Positions 8,882 through 16,919 of a stretch of DNA of 64,000 bases are shown one piece after another. The DNA comes from Trueperaceae bacterium. GTDB taxonomy: Bacteria > Deinococcota > Deinococci > Deinococcales > Trueperaceae. Both the position numbers and the translations under genes were made by a program. The stretch is taken from contig DASVCN010000020.1 in the NCBI GenBank assembly GCA_036381595.1, positions 1 to 64,000 on the forward strand, read 5' to 3'. The notes under the pieces are model-generated. The model searched no databases and was not told the DNA's origin. It worked only from the letters and a program-made list of their open reading frames with translations. Numbering within the stretch: the first letter of the stretch is position 1; each line of letters starts with the position of its first letter.

Positions 8882-10050
8882 GGCCTACCGTGGCAGCCAA
8901 CGAACCCGTTGCCGGCATCGTCCGGCCGCGCATCCGCCCCCTCTACACCTCGGTGGTCGGTGCCCTCCTGGCCCTGGCCGGACTGCTGGGCCCGTTCGCG
9001 GCTTCCTCCAGCGGCTACCAGGCTCTGGGGATGGCGGCCGGCTGGATCGGCATCCTCTGCCTCCTGCTCTCGATCGTCGGTCGCGACTGGGCGGCCGCTG
9101 CTCTGCTGCCGCTGGGCGTCGCCGGGGCGTGGCTGGCGGTGAGCGAACTGTGGCCCCTGAGTGTGTCCGGAGAGTGGGGCTACTTCGCACTGCTCTGGGG
9201 CTTCCTGCTGGTAGCACTGGGAGGCGTCGGGCGGGTGAGCCTCGTCGACCTGCCGCAGGACACGACCAGGCTTGAACGGAACTTCAGGCGGCTGCTGCCG
9301 CCCGCGGCCATCCCGTTCGTACTGCTGCTCATCTGGCAGGGGCTGGTGAGCGGCTACGCGGTGCCCAAGGGCATCTTCCCTGGCGTCATCGACGTCTGGA
9401 GCCAGTTGCGGGCGTCGTTCGTGGTGCTGATGGGCGACAGCTACGTCACCTTCGTCAAGGAGGTGCTCCTGGGCTTCGGCCTCGGCCTCGTCGGAGGTTT
9501 CTCGGCGGCTATCGCCATCGCCTTCTCACCCTTCCTGCAGCGCGGCTTCCTGCCGCTCGCCGCGGCGTTCGGAGCGGTGCCGATCGTCGGTTTGGCGCCC
9601 GTTCTGGGCCGCGCGTTCGGCGTGAACTGGGAATCGAAAGCGGCCGTCGTCGTCATCGTCACCTTCTTCCCGGTCGTGCTGAACATGGTCCAGGGTCTCA
9701 CCCAAGTCGACCCGCTGAAGCTCGAACTGCTGCGCGCCTACGCGGCCAAGCCACGCGAGATCTTCTTCGAACTCAGGTTGCCTAACTCGCTCCCCTACCT
9801 CTTCAACGCCCTAAAGCTGGCTGCTGTCATCTCGGTGGTGAGCGTCATCGTCGCCGAGTTCCTCATCCCCGGGCCGCCCGAAGGACTGGGGCAGCGGATA
9901 AGCCTCTCTGCCCGCCGCGGTGCCTTCGACGTCGTCTTCGCCGCGATCGTCGTCACGAGCGTCATCTCCATCGCCTTCTACAGCCTGCTGTCGCTGGTCG
10001 AGCGGTGGCTCACCGGCTGGCATCCCTCGTTCCGCGAGGAGCGGCGGTGA
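8878..10050 (+). CDS. ABC permease, NitT/TauT family, with extra N-terminal membrane domain
   Basis: Second permease of the importer, 390 residues. The GTG at 8878 overlaps the TGA of the previous permease (GTGA), so translation is probably coupled. The N-terminal 130 residues hold about four extra hydrophobic segments. The normal permease core follows, with the EAA loop at RAYAAKPREIFFELRLP. A heterodimeric permease pair with one ATPase and one binding protein is normal for thiamine-precursor or riboflavin-type importers. The extra N-terminal helices are not part of the usual family fold. Confidence 0.85.
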   Translation: MRPTVAANEPVAGIVRPRIRPLYTSVVGALLALAGLLGPFAASSSGYQALGMAAGWIGILCLLLSIVGRDWAAAALLPLGVAGAWLAVSELWPLSVSGEWGYFALLWGFLLVALGGVGRVSLVDLPQDTTRLERNFRRLLPPAAIPFVLLLIWQGLVSGYAVPKGIFPGVIDVWSQLRASFVVLMGDSYVTFVKEVLLGFGLGLVGGFSAAIAIAFSPFLQRGFLPLAAAFGAVPIVGLAPVLGRAFGVNWESKAAVVVIVTFFPVVLNMVQGLTQVDPLKLELLRAYAAKPREIFFELRLPNSLPYLFNALKLAAVISVVSVIVAEFLIPGPPEGLGQRISLSARRGAFDVVFAAIVVTSVISIAFYSLLSLVERWLTGWHPSFREERR

Positions 10051-10226
10051 GCTTCGTGTCACCCGCGCCAGGACCCTGCCGCCACGGGATCAGCGTAGGC
10101 ACGAGGGCCGGCAGGCCCCACCGTCTCCGAGAGGAGCCAAGATGACGTGACGACGGCGCACGACCGTAGGACCGTGCAGGCACCGGAATGAGAACCGCTC
10201 GCAGAAGCACCCCTAGGAGGTAACCG
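10051..10226 (+). other. Gap between permease and binding-protein genes, with a two-codon ORF
   Basis: 176 nt without a substantial gene. It contains a good Shine-Dalgarno (GAGGAG, 10131-10136) followed 5 nt later by ATG ACG TGA (10142-10150), a minimal two-codon ORF. The binding protein gene further down has its own AGGAGG. No promoter is obvious. Confidence 0.3.
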
Positions 10227-11279
10227 ATGAAACCCAAGAAGCCGTTACTCTTGCTGCTCCTCGCTCTGGCACTGCCTCTCGCCTTCGCCCAGGACCTGGT
10301 CGAGATCAACTTCCAGTCGAAGTGGTTCCCGCAGGCGCAGTTCGCCGGCTACTTCGTCGCCCAGGAGAAGGGGTTCTACGCCGAAGAGGGACTGACGGTG
10401 AACATCCTCGACGGCGGCAATGTCAACCCTACGGTGCAGGTGGCCAGCGGCAACGCCGACTTCGGTACCGACTGGAGCGCCAACATGTTGGTGCAGCGCG
10501 ACCAGGGTCTCGACGTGGTCATGATCGGGCAGATGTACCAGGACTCCGGCTACCGGCTCGTGACCCTGCGTGACTCGGGTATCGAAACCTTCGCCGATCT
10601 GGCGGGGACCAGAGTAGGCGTCTGGGGATTCGGCAACGAGTTCGCCGCCGAGGTGATCTTCAACGTCATGGACATGACATCCAACCTCGACCCCACCGTG
10701 AGCAACCCCGACATCGAGGCTGTCGTCTACGCCTTCGACCCGGCTCTGGTCTTCCCTGACGAGGTCGAGGCGGCCAGCGCCATGACTTACAACGAGCTCG
10801 ACCAGATCGTGGGCCTGGGCTACCCGCTCGACGGCCTCAACATCCTCGACCCTGCCGAGATCGACGCCGACATCATGGAGGACCTGGTCTTCACCCGACC
10901 CGAGGTGCTGGAGATGGCCGACTTCAAGGGCTCCGGGATGTCCGGCCGCGAGGTCGCCGAGCGGTTCCTGCGGGCCAGCATACGCGGCTGGGAGTACGCC
11001 GTGGCTAACCAGGAGGAGGCGGTGCAGATAGTGCTCGAGCATTGCGGGGACACCTGCGCCGGCTCGGGCAGCACCTCCAGCCCCCTCATCCACCAGACCT
11101 GGCAGATGGCCCGGGTGGCCGAACTGGTCAAGCCGAGCGCCGACACCGAGGTGGGCTCGATCAACCGCGAGCAGTTCGAGCGGACGGTCGAACTATTGGT
11201 GGACGTGGGGCTCATCAGCGAACCGGTCGCGTTCGACGACGTGGTCGACACCAGCATCTACGAGGCGGTAGCACAGTAG
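10227..11279 (+). CDS. ABC substrate-binding protein, NMT1/THI5-like
   Basis: Periplasmic or surface binding protein of the importer, 350 residues. A Sec signal peptide (MKPKKPLLLLLLALALPLAFA, cleavage near residue 21) precedes a type-2 periplasmic-binding fold starting at SKWFPQAQFAGYFVAQEKGFY, the hallmark of the NMT1/THI5 group that binds pyrimidine, thiamine-precursor and riboflavin-like ligands. AGGAGG lies 7 nt before the ATG. Family plus context (PreTA, hydantoinase, transaminase) supports a pyrimidine-like or hydantoin ligand. The exact ligand is unknown. Confidence 0.88.
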   Translation: MKPKKPLLLLLLALALPLAFAQDLVEINFQSKWFPQAQFAGYFVAQEKGFYAEEGLTVNILDGGNVNPTVQVASGNADFGTDWSANMLVQRDQGLDVVMIGQMYQDSGYRLVTLRDSGIETFADLAGTRVGVWGFGNEFAAEVIFNVMDMTSNLDPTVSNPDIEAVVYAFDPALVFPDEVEAASAMTYNELDQIVGLGYPLDGLNILDPAEIDADIMEDLVFTRPEVLEMADFKGSGMSGREVAERFLRASIRGWEYAVANQEEAVQIVLEHCGDTCAGSGSTSSPLIHQTWQMARVAELVKPSADTEVGSINREQFERTVELLVDVGLISEPVAFDDVVDTSIYEAVAQ

Positions 11280-11293
11280 TTCATCCTCGTCCC

Positions 11294-11319
11294 GGGAGCC
11301 GGCATAGTCGCCGGCTCCC
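11294..11319 (+). terminator. Hairpin terminator after the binding-protein gene
   Basis: Perfect 10-bp stem GGGAGCCGGC / GCCGGCTCCC with a 6-nt loop, beginning 14 nt after the stop codon. There is no T-tract behind it, so it may be a weak terminator or a 3' stabiliser. Confidence 0.55.
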
Positions 11320-11416
11320 CCCGCTTCACCTCGTACTAGACTGAACGAGACAGCACATATCTTTATCGAGAGACTATGGAATCGGGGCCGCCAGTCCAGA
11401 CAAGCGGAGGTAGTTG

Positions 11417-12724
11417 ATGACGATCACCACCAGCAAGACCCAGGAGCTGCTCGAGCGCCACGAGAGGGTACTCCCGCCCATCCAGACGAAGATGCTCTAC
11501 TACGGCGACGAGCCGCTCGCGGTCGAGCGCGCCAAGGACCAGTACCTCTGGGACGTCGAGGGGAACCGTTACCTCGACTTCTTCGGCGGCATCCTCACCG
11601 TCTCGGTGGGCCACTGCAACGACGAGGTGGTGGAGGCGACCGCCAAGCAGCTGAGGACGGCCGGCCACACCAGCACCCTCTATCTGAACGAGATCATGAT
11701 CAAGGTGGCCGAGAAGATCGCCGAGATCACGCCCGGCCGGCTGCAATACTCGTTCTTCACCAACAGCGGCAGTGAGGCCGACGAGACGGCGGTCATGGCG
11801 GCGCGCGCCTACACCGGCAACTCCGACATCATCGCGCTGCGGCACGCCTACTCGGGCCGCACGACCGCGATGATGGGGGTGACGGCTCACTCCAACTGGC
11901 GCCAGGGCGGGGTCTACGACGGCTCGATAAAGCACGTCCGCTCGCCCAACATGTACCGGAAGCCGGAGGGCCTGAGCGAGGAGCAGTACCTCGACTTCCT
12001 GGTCCAGGATCTCGAGGACATGATCGCCACCGCTACCGACGGGCGTATCGCAGCGTTCATGGCCGAGCCGATCCAGGGCGTGGGTGGCTTCGCGGTAGTG
12101 CCCAAGGAGTACTTCAAGCGGATCCTGCCAATCGTGAAGGCGGCCGGCGGGGTGCTGATAATCGACGAGGTGCAGACCGGCTGGGGTCGCACCGGCAAGT
12201 ACTGGTGCGGCATCGAACATTGGGGCGTGGAGCCCGACATCATGACCTTCGCCAAGGGGATCGCCAACGGCGCGCCGGTAGGCTGCACGGTGATGACTCC
12301 CGAGGTCGCGGAATCGATCAAAGGGCTCACACTCTCGACCTACGGAGGCAACCCGGTTTCGATGGCCCAGACCTGGGCAACCATCCGATACATCGAGAAG
12401 AACCGCCTCTGGGAGAACGCCGAGAAGCAGGGCGCCAGGCTCCGCCAACGGCTCGAGGAGATGGCTGCGAGTACCGACCTGATCGGTGACGTCCGTGGCA
12501 TGGGCCTAATGCAGGCGATCGAGTTCGTCAAGCCGGGAAGCAAGGACCCCAACCCGGGCAAGGCGACCGAACTGGTCAACACCGCCCGCAAGAACGGGCT
12601 GCTGATCGGCAAGGGCGGCCGCGGCGGCAACTGCATCCGCATCGCCCCGCACCTGAACGTGAGCTCACAGGACCTCGAGGCCGGCTGCGACCTGATCGAG
12701 AAGTCGCTGAGGGCGATCGCCTAG
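11417..12724 (+). CDS. Class III aminotransferase (probable beta-alanine/4-aminobutyrate type)
   Basis: PLP-dependent omega-aminotransferase of 435 residues. Seen: the Schiff-base Lys in TFAKGIANG (K280), the PLP-ring Asp in LIIDEVQTGWGRTG, and SGSEADE near the phosphate site. The ATG at 11417 has GGAGG 6 nt upstream. In this locus the likely substrate is beta-alanine (or beta-aminoisobutyrate) from the carbamoyl-amino-acid amidase, giving malonate semialdehyde. The AGXT2-like family also includes other omega-amino acid and alanine-glyoxylate enzymes, so specificity is inferred from neighbours. Confidence 0.88.
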   Translation: MTITTSKTQELLERHERVLPPIQTKMLYYGDEPLAVERAKDQYLWDVEGNRYLDFFGGILTVSVGHCNDEVVEATAKQLRTAGHTSTLYLNEIMIKVAEKIAEITPGRLQYSFFTNSGSEADETAVMAARAYTGNSDIIALRHAYSGRTTAMMGVTAHSNWRQGGVYDGSIKHVRSPNMYRKPEGLSEEQYLDFLVQDLEDMIATATDGRIAAFMAEPIQGVGGFAVVPKEYFKRILPIVKAAGGVLIIDEVQTGWGRTGKYWCGIEHWGVEPDIMTFAKGIANGAPVGCTVMTPEVAESIKGLTLSTYGGNPVSMAQTWATIRYIEKNRLWENAEKQGARLRQRLEEMAASTDLIGDVRGMGLMQAIEFVKPGSKDPNPGKATELVNTARKNGLLIGKGGRGGNCIRIAPHLNVSSQDLEAGCDLIEKSLRAIA

Positions 12725-12746
12725 GAACTGGAGAACGAAGCAGAAC

Positions 12747-12775
12747 GGGGTCGTGGCAGTTCGCGCCGCGGCCCC
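12747..12775 (+). terminator. Hairpin between convergent aminotransferase and protease-like genes
   Basis: GGGGTCGTGG pairs with CCGCGGCCCC (10 bp including two G-U pairs, 9-nt loop), 22 nt after the aminotransferase stop. An ATTAG-ACTTTCTG stretch follows on the + strand. Plausible intrinsic terminator. Confidence 0.5.
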
Positions 12776-12833
12776 ATTAGACTTTCTGCGCCGCCGACCG
12801 CAGAAGCAGGCACTGACGAGCGCCCCGCAACCC

Positions 12834-13712
12834 CTACGGCCGCTCGCCGACCGTAAGCGAGGCCTCGCCTTCCTCACCGCCGCGAAGGTACCGCACGGTT
12901 ACGCTCTCCCCTATCCGAGCGCCGTCGAGCACCTGGAACAAGTCGCCGGGAGCGCCGACCTTCTCGCCAGCGATCTCGAGCAGGGTGTCGCCTAGTGTGA
13001 GCCCGGCCCCTGCCGCAGGGCTGTCGGGTTCGACAGACATCACCAGTACGCCGCTCCGCTGACCGACCGACTCCTGCATCTCCCGCGGCAGCAGAACGAG
13101 CTGACCGGCGATGCCGACGTAGCCCCGCCTCACCTTGCCGTGAGCGAGGAGTTCGTCGACGGTGCGCCTGACCGCTGCCGGCGGCAAGGTAACCGAACCC
13201 GTTCGAGTGAGCGCCGCGGTGTTGATGCCCAGAACCTCACCGCCGCCAGTAATGAGAGGACCCCCTGAGAAGCCGGCGAAAGGCTTGGCGTCGGTAGTCA
13301 GGTAGCTGTCGACCTTGCCGCCACTGTATGTCCGCCACTCTCCCTCAAGGCTCGAGACGATTCCCAGGCTGGCGCGGACCCCATTACTAGGCCTGCCGAC
13401 GATGAGCGCCACCTGGCCCACCTTCGGCTCGTCCTCACTCCAGCCCGCCTGCTGCAGCGATCCCGCGCCGACACGCAGCAGCGCGAGATCGAGACGAGGG
13501 TCGCTTCCTACGAACTCGGCATCGTGCAGACGACCGTCATCCAGGCCGACCTTTATCCCCTCTTCGCACTCGACCGCGCGACTGGTGGTTACCACCAGTT
13601 CTTCTGACCATGCCACCCCGCTCAAGGGGTAGCGCCGCCGCCCTTCCACCCGCACCACCGAGGGAGCAACCGTTGCTACCGCTTCCGCGAAGAGTTCCGA
13701 CGTTCCGTTCAT
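12834..13712 (-). CDS. HtrA-like S1C protein with PDZ domain, catalytic His missing
   Basis: 292 residues with a trypsin-like domain (about 8-200) and a PDZ domain (about 200-288, VLVMSVEPDSPAAGAGLTLGD). The Ser motif GFSGGP is kept (S149) and the DLALLR Asp is present (D75). The segment that normally reads TNxHV is TTSRAV, so Arg45 sits where the catalytic His should be. No signal peptide or membrane segment is visible, unlike typical HtrA/DegP, so it should be cytoplasmic. It may be an inactive protease used as a binding or sensing module. It follows the LuxR-type gene on the same strand after a hairpin. The start is ATG 13712; a GTG directly before it is an alternative. Confidence 0.85.
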   Translation of the reverse strand: MNGTSELFAEAVATVAPSVVRVEGRRRYPLSGVAWSEELVVTTSRAVECEEGIKVGLDDGRLHDAEFVGSDPRLDLALLRVGAGSLQQAGWSEDEPKVGQVALIVGRPSNGVRASLGIVSSLEGEWRTYSGGKVDSYLTTDAKPFAGFSGGPLITGGGEVLGINTAALTRTGSVTLPPAAVRRTVDELLAHGKVRRGYVGIAGQLVLLPREMQESVGQRSGVLVMSVEPDSPAAGAGLTLGDTLLEIAGEKVGAPGDLFQVLDGARIGESVTVRYLRGGEEGEASLTVGERP

Positions 13713-13781
13713 CACGTCCCCTTCCGGCGGTCTAACCGCCCGTGACCAACGCTAGCGTCGCCGCCGGCCAGTGCACCTCAC

Positions 13782-13812
13782 CCGTTCGGTCAGGCTCGCC
13801 CTGGCCGAACGG
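13782..13812 (-). terminator. Inverted repeat between regulator and protease-like gene
   Basis: CCGTTCGGTCAGG pairs with CCTGGCCGAACGG around a 5-nt loop (13 bp with one wobble), starting 5 nt past the stop of the LuxR-type gene. No T-run follows. It may terminate or attenuate read-through into the protease-like gene, or be an operator for it. Confidence 0.5.
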
Positions 13813-13817
13813 TCAGG

Positions 13818-14486
13818 TCAGAGCGCGATCAGACCCAACCGGACAGCGGTGCTCACGGCCTCTGTCCTGTTGTGAGCCGCGAGTTTGTCGAAGAGGGAGT
13901 TCAGATGGAACTTGATGGTGTGCTCGCTGACCTCGAGTCGAGCGGCGAGCCGCTTGTTCGAGAGGCCGTCGGCAAGCAGCCCGAGCACTTCGACCTCGCG
14001 GGCGGTAAGCGGTTCGAGTGGCAGGTCGTTCTCCCCTATCCGTAGCTGTTCGTATGCGAACGGCCCGGAGATTGCGGACGCGAAGAGGTAGTCGAACTCG
14101 GGTTGCACCACGTATAGACCAGCTGCTACGGCAGCGACTGCCGCCGCCAGTTGGTCGGCGCTGGCTTCGCGGCTCACTACGCCCGCGACGTTCGCGCGGA
14201 GTCCCAGGAGCGGAAGTTCATCGGCCGGCAGATCCCGGTCCTCCGACTCGATCTCGGAAGGCAACAGCAGAAGGATCGGCACGGTCAACTCCGGCGGAAG
14301 GCGCGGTCCTTCGCCTCGACCCTCCCACGCCCAAACGATGACATCGAGCTCATGGGAGCCGAGCGCGTCGGCCGCTTCGTCGATGGTTGAGGAGGCGACC
14401 GGCACCGAAAGGCGCTCGCCTTCGAGGAGGGAGACGAGGCCGGTACGGCTCAGGTAGTCGTTCGCGACGACGGCGACTCGTAGCAC
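13818..14486 (-). CDS. LuxR/NarL-type response regulator with degenerate receiver
   Basis: 222 residues: a CheY-like N-terminal domain (about 1-125) and a C-terminal LuxR HTH (about 157-220, LTAREVEVLGLLADGLSNKR ... VSEHTIKFHLNSLFDKL). The receiver lacks the phospho-acceptor: the strand that normally ends in Asp reads DVIVWAWEG, with Ala53 at that place, and the acidic pair is ND. It is therefore unlikely to be regulated by phosphorylation. No histidine kinase is adjacent. It is GTG-initiated, 6 nt after a small frame-broken ORF. The HtrA-like gene downstream is a candidate partner or target. Confidence 0.85.
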   Translation of the reverse strand: MLRVAVVANDYLSRTGLVSLLEGERLSVPVASSTIDEAADALGSHELDVIVWAWEGRGEGPRLPPELTVPILLLLPSEIESEDRDLPADELPLLGLRANVAGVVSREASADQLAAAVAAVAAGLYVVQPEFDYLFASAISGPFAYEQLRIGENDLPLEPLTAREVEVLGLLADGLSNKRLAARLEVSEHTIKFHLNSLFDKLAAHNRTEAVSTAVRLGLIAL

Positions 14487-14492
14487 GCCAGA

Positions 14493-14622
14493 TCAGCCAG
14501 GCCGCTTCGCCTCGAGCACCTCCACGTCACTTCCCACGATCATCTCGAGGTGCTCGGTGACCTTCGCAGGAGGCGACTATGGCGCCGTTGCCGATCTTCT
14601 CTCGAGGCTCGGGGCCGTTCAC
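14493..14622 (-). pseudogene. Small ORF between MBL and luxR genes, apparently frameshifted
   Basis: A GTG at 14622 overlaps the MBL stop codon (GTGA). It opens a coding-like frame, VNGPEPREKIGNGAIVASC, that then runs into unlike sequence and stops at 14527. One base over, the frame continues as KVTEHLEMIVGSDVEVLEAK and stops at 14493, just before luxR. Both halves show the local codon bias, and removing one base near 14560-14570 would give a single protein of about 42 residues. Either a real frameshift, a sequencing error or chance. No family recognised. Confidence 0.35.
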
Positions 14623-15434
14623 CTGGCACCACCTTCCACATGGCTCACGTAACGCTTTGCCGAGCGGCGCACAGCCTCCTTGCCGCCTTCGGGCACGACC
14701 CGCTTCCACCAGGCTCCGTAGATCCTGTCGAATTCGAACGGCTCTACGGTCGCCGCGATGCGCCTCACCTCACTGGCTGGCAGGGGAATCAGGTTCGGAT
14801 AGCTGTACATGAACGACACCCAGCGCCTGTCGGAGACTACCTGGATGATGTCGCCGCTCAGCAGAGCGCCCTTGCCTCCTGCGCCCGCGGGCCAGTGAGC
14901 CATGGTGCCACCCTCGAAATGCCCGCCGCCGCGGATGAGGGTCAGCTCGCCGAAGAGCCGCTTCGTCTCCCCTTCCCAGTAGCAGATCGTCGGGTCGGGA
15001 CGCATCACGTGCTTGCGGTCGGCGGCGTGGAGGTAGACGGGTGCATCGAAGGCGTGGGACCACTCGGCCATCGAGCTGTAGTAGTGGGGATGGCTGATGG
15101 CTATCGCCGCTATCCCGCCCAACTCGCCGATGGCCGTGATCGTCTCATCGTCGATGAGGCTGATGCAGTCCCACAGGAGGTTGCCTTCACCGGTTCGCAC
15201 CAGCAGCGCGCGCTGGTCGATGGCGAAAGCTGGCTCCGTGCCGATGCCGGTAAGGCACGGCTCGATCTCCTCGATCCGGTTGCTATGGCCGCTTCCCAGT
15301 TCCTCCAGCGTTGTCCACAGCTGCCCGTCGTACCCAACGTGCTGACGTTCGTCCTCGCAGATGGGGCAGGCCGGGGGTGCGACCGCACTCTCGGCGAACT
15401 GAGTGCCGCAGGTCCGGCAGATGAAGTGCGTCAC
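14619..15434 (-). CDS. MBL-fold metallo-hydrolase with N-terminal zinc ribbon
   Basis: 271 residues, GTG start. The N-terminus has a rubredoxin-like zinc ribbon (CRTCGTQF at 6-13 and CPICEDERQ near 23-31). A metallo-beta-lactamase-like domain follows with SHPHYYSSMAEW in place of the usual HxHxDH: only two His of the motif are clear and the Asp-His end reads MAEW. Later metal-site candidates are GGHFEGG and SGD. Family members of this composition are annotated only as MBL-fold hydrolases, and the substrate is unknown. The altered motif makes metal content uncertain. It is transcribed ahead of the luxR gene with the small frame-broken ORF between them. Confidence 0.75.
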   Translation of the reverse strand: MTHFICRTCGTQFAESAVAPPACPICEDERQHVGYDGQLWTTLEELGSGHSNRIEEIEPCLTGIGTEPAFAIDQRALLVRTGEGNLLWDCISLIDDETITAIGELGGIAAIAISHPHYYSSMAEWSHAFDAPVYLHAADRKHVMRPDPTICYWEGETKRLFGELTLIRGGGHFEGGTMAHWPAGAGGKGALLSGDIIQVVSDRRWVSFMYSYPNLIPLPASEVRRIAATVEPFEFDRIYGAWWKRVVPEGGKEAVRRSAKRYVSHVEGGAR

Positions 15435-15458
15435 CCCGACATCTTACGAACTGAGCAA

Positions 15459-16694
15459 CTAGGCCAGCCAGGCCATCGCCTTCGACGCCAGCTTGTCGAA
15501 CGCCGTCACCGCCATCTCGATGTGCTCCTCCTTGGTGTCCTCTATCTTGTTGTGGGAGATCCCGTGGAGGCTTTGCACGAACATCATCACCGTGGGTATC
15601 CCGATCCGGCCCGGTTCGGCGGCGTCGTGCAGCGGCCCTGACGGCAGCCGGTGGACCTGGCCGCTTGTCTCATCGATCGCCTCGTCGCACATCCGCAGCA
15701 ACTCCTCGTTGAAGAGCACCGGGTCTATCTGCCAGAGGCGCTCCCACTTGACGGTGACGTCGGCTTCTCGCGCGAACCGTTCACTCGCCTCCTTGGCGTC
15801 ACTCAGCATCTTGGCAAGCGCATCACCGTCGAGGTGCCGCTGGTCCAGGGTTATCCGGCACTCCTCCACCACGCTCGTGACGATCCCCGGCTTGGTGGTG
15901 CAACTGCCGATCGTGCACACTCCGCCGTGCCGATCGGTGATCCGGTAGATTTCGGGACTCATCCTGGCCGCGGCCAGAAAGGCGTCCTTGCGGCGGTTCA
16001 TGGGGGTAGAGCCGGAATGGGCGGCCTGACCGTGGAAGGTCATGGCGTGACGCTCCACCCCGAAAGTTCCCAGCACCGTGCCCAGCGGCAGGTCCATGTC
16101 GAGGAGCACCGGCCCCTGCTCGATGTGGAGCTCGAGGTAGGCGGCAGCGTTCACCAGCTCCTTACCGCACTCCTTCACCCGCTCGAAGTCGATCCCCTGC
16201 GCCTTCAGGGCTTCGGGTAGCTTGACGCCATCCTTGTCCACCAGCCCTCGCGCCTCGTCCATGTCGAGGTTGCCTGAGCATGCCGAGGAACCGAAGAGAC
16301 TCTTGCCGAAGCGCGCTCCCTCCTCATCGGCCCAGTCGACGAGCCTCACCGTCACCGGCGGCTTGCCGTCATACTCCTGGGCGACCCGGCGCAGGATCTC
16401 GACCCCGGCGAGGGTATTCAGGCAGCCATCGAGCCAGCCGCCGTTGGGAACGCTGTCGATGTGCCCGCCTATCAGGAGGGCCTTGTCGGACTCGCCCTGC
16501 ATGGTCGCCCAGAGGTTGCCGGCTTCATCGCGGTGCACCTCGACCGGCAACGCCTCGAGCTTCTCCCGCAGCCACTTCCTGGCGGCAGCCCAGGTTTCGG
16601 TGAAGGCGACTCGCTGGGCGCCCTCTTCGTTGGCTGTGAAAGAACGTAGATCCTTCAGTTCGGCAACGGTCCGCTTGGGGTCCACGGCTGGCAT
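15459..16694 (-). CDS. M20-family N-carbamoyl-amino-acid amidase / beta-ureidopropionase
   Basis: Zinc hydrolase cleaving N-carbamoyl-beta-alanine or N-carbamoyl-L-amino acids to the free amino acid, CO2 and ammonia, step three of reductive pyrimidine breakdown. Seen in 411 residues: GGHIDSVPNGGWLDG (H78, D89), the Glu pair in WADEEGARFG (E124, E125), LELHIEQGPVL for the substrate-binding lid, and the C-terminal metal His in SLHGISHNKIEDT. The ATG at 16694 has AGGAGG 9 nt upstream; the frame extends further but without family similarity. It lies on the opposite strand about 3 kb from the aminotransferase, split from the preT operon. Confidence 0.9.
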   Translation of the reverse strand: MPAVDPKRTVAELKDLRSFTANEEGAQRVAFTETWAAARKWLREKLEALPVEVHRDEAGNLWATMQGESDKALLIGGHIDSVPNGGWLDGCLNTLAGVEILRRVAQEYDGKPPVTVRLVDWADEEGARFGKSLFGSSACSGNLDMDEARGLVDKDGVKLPEALKAQGIDFERVKECGKELVNAAAYLELHIEQGPVLLDMDLPLGTVLGTFGVERHAMTFHGQAAHSGSTPMNRRKDAFLAAARMSPEIYRITDRHGGVCTIGSCTTKPGIVTSVVEECRITLDQRHLDGDALAKMLSDAKEASERFAREADVTVKWERLWQIDPVLFNEELLRMCDEAIDETSGQVHRLPSGPLHDAAEPGRIGIPTVMMFVQSLHGISHNKIEDTKEEHIEMAVTAFDKLASKAMAWLA

Positions 16695-16727
16695 CAGGTT
16701 GGTCCTCCTGGATTCGTGTTTTGATTC

Positions 16728-16733
16728 ACTATA
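16728..16733 (-). promoter_or_regulatory. -10 element for the carbamoyl-amidase gene
   Basis: TATAGT on the minus strand, in a short AT-rich patch 34 nt upstream of the amidase start codon. The -35 is poor (TTTCGC-like), so an activator may be needed. Confidence 0.4.
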
Positions 16734-16769
16734 AACAGCGAGAAAGCCAGCGAAAGCAGGTGCAGGGCC

Positions 16770-16919
16770 GTGCCGGACAACGCACCGGACGAGTGGATCT
16801 CCACGCTGCTCGTGCCGGCGAATCCGGCCAGCCTCTCGGTCATCGACCTGAACGGTTGACCGCGGCTGCGCGCCTACAACGTCACGCCATCGGGCGCGCT
16901 CCTGGATCCGCCCGATTAA
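16770..16919 (+). pseudogene. Possible decayed coding remnant
   Basis: From a GTG at 16770 a coding-like frame reads VPDNAPDEWISTLLVPANP and onward to DLNG, meets TGA (16857-16859), then continues in the same frame as PRLRAYNVTPSGALLDPPD and stops at 16919. The composition looks protein-like on both sides of the stop, and no start with a ribosome-binding site is present. This and the neighbouring AHSA1 fragment make 16.7-17.3 kb look like a degenerating region. No family recognised, and chance is possible. Confidence 0.25.
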
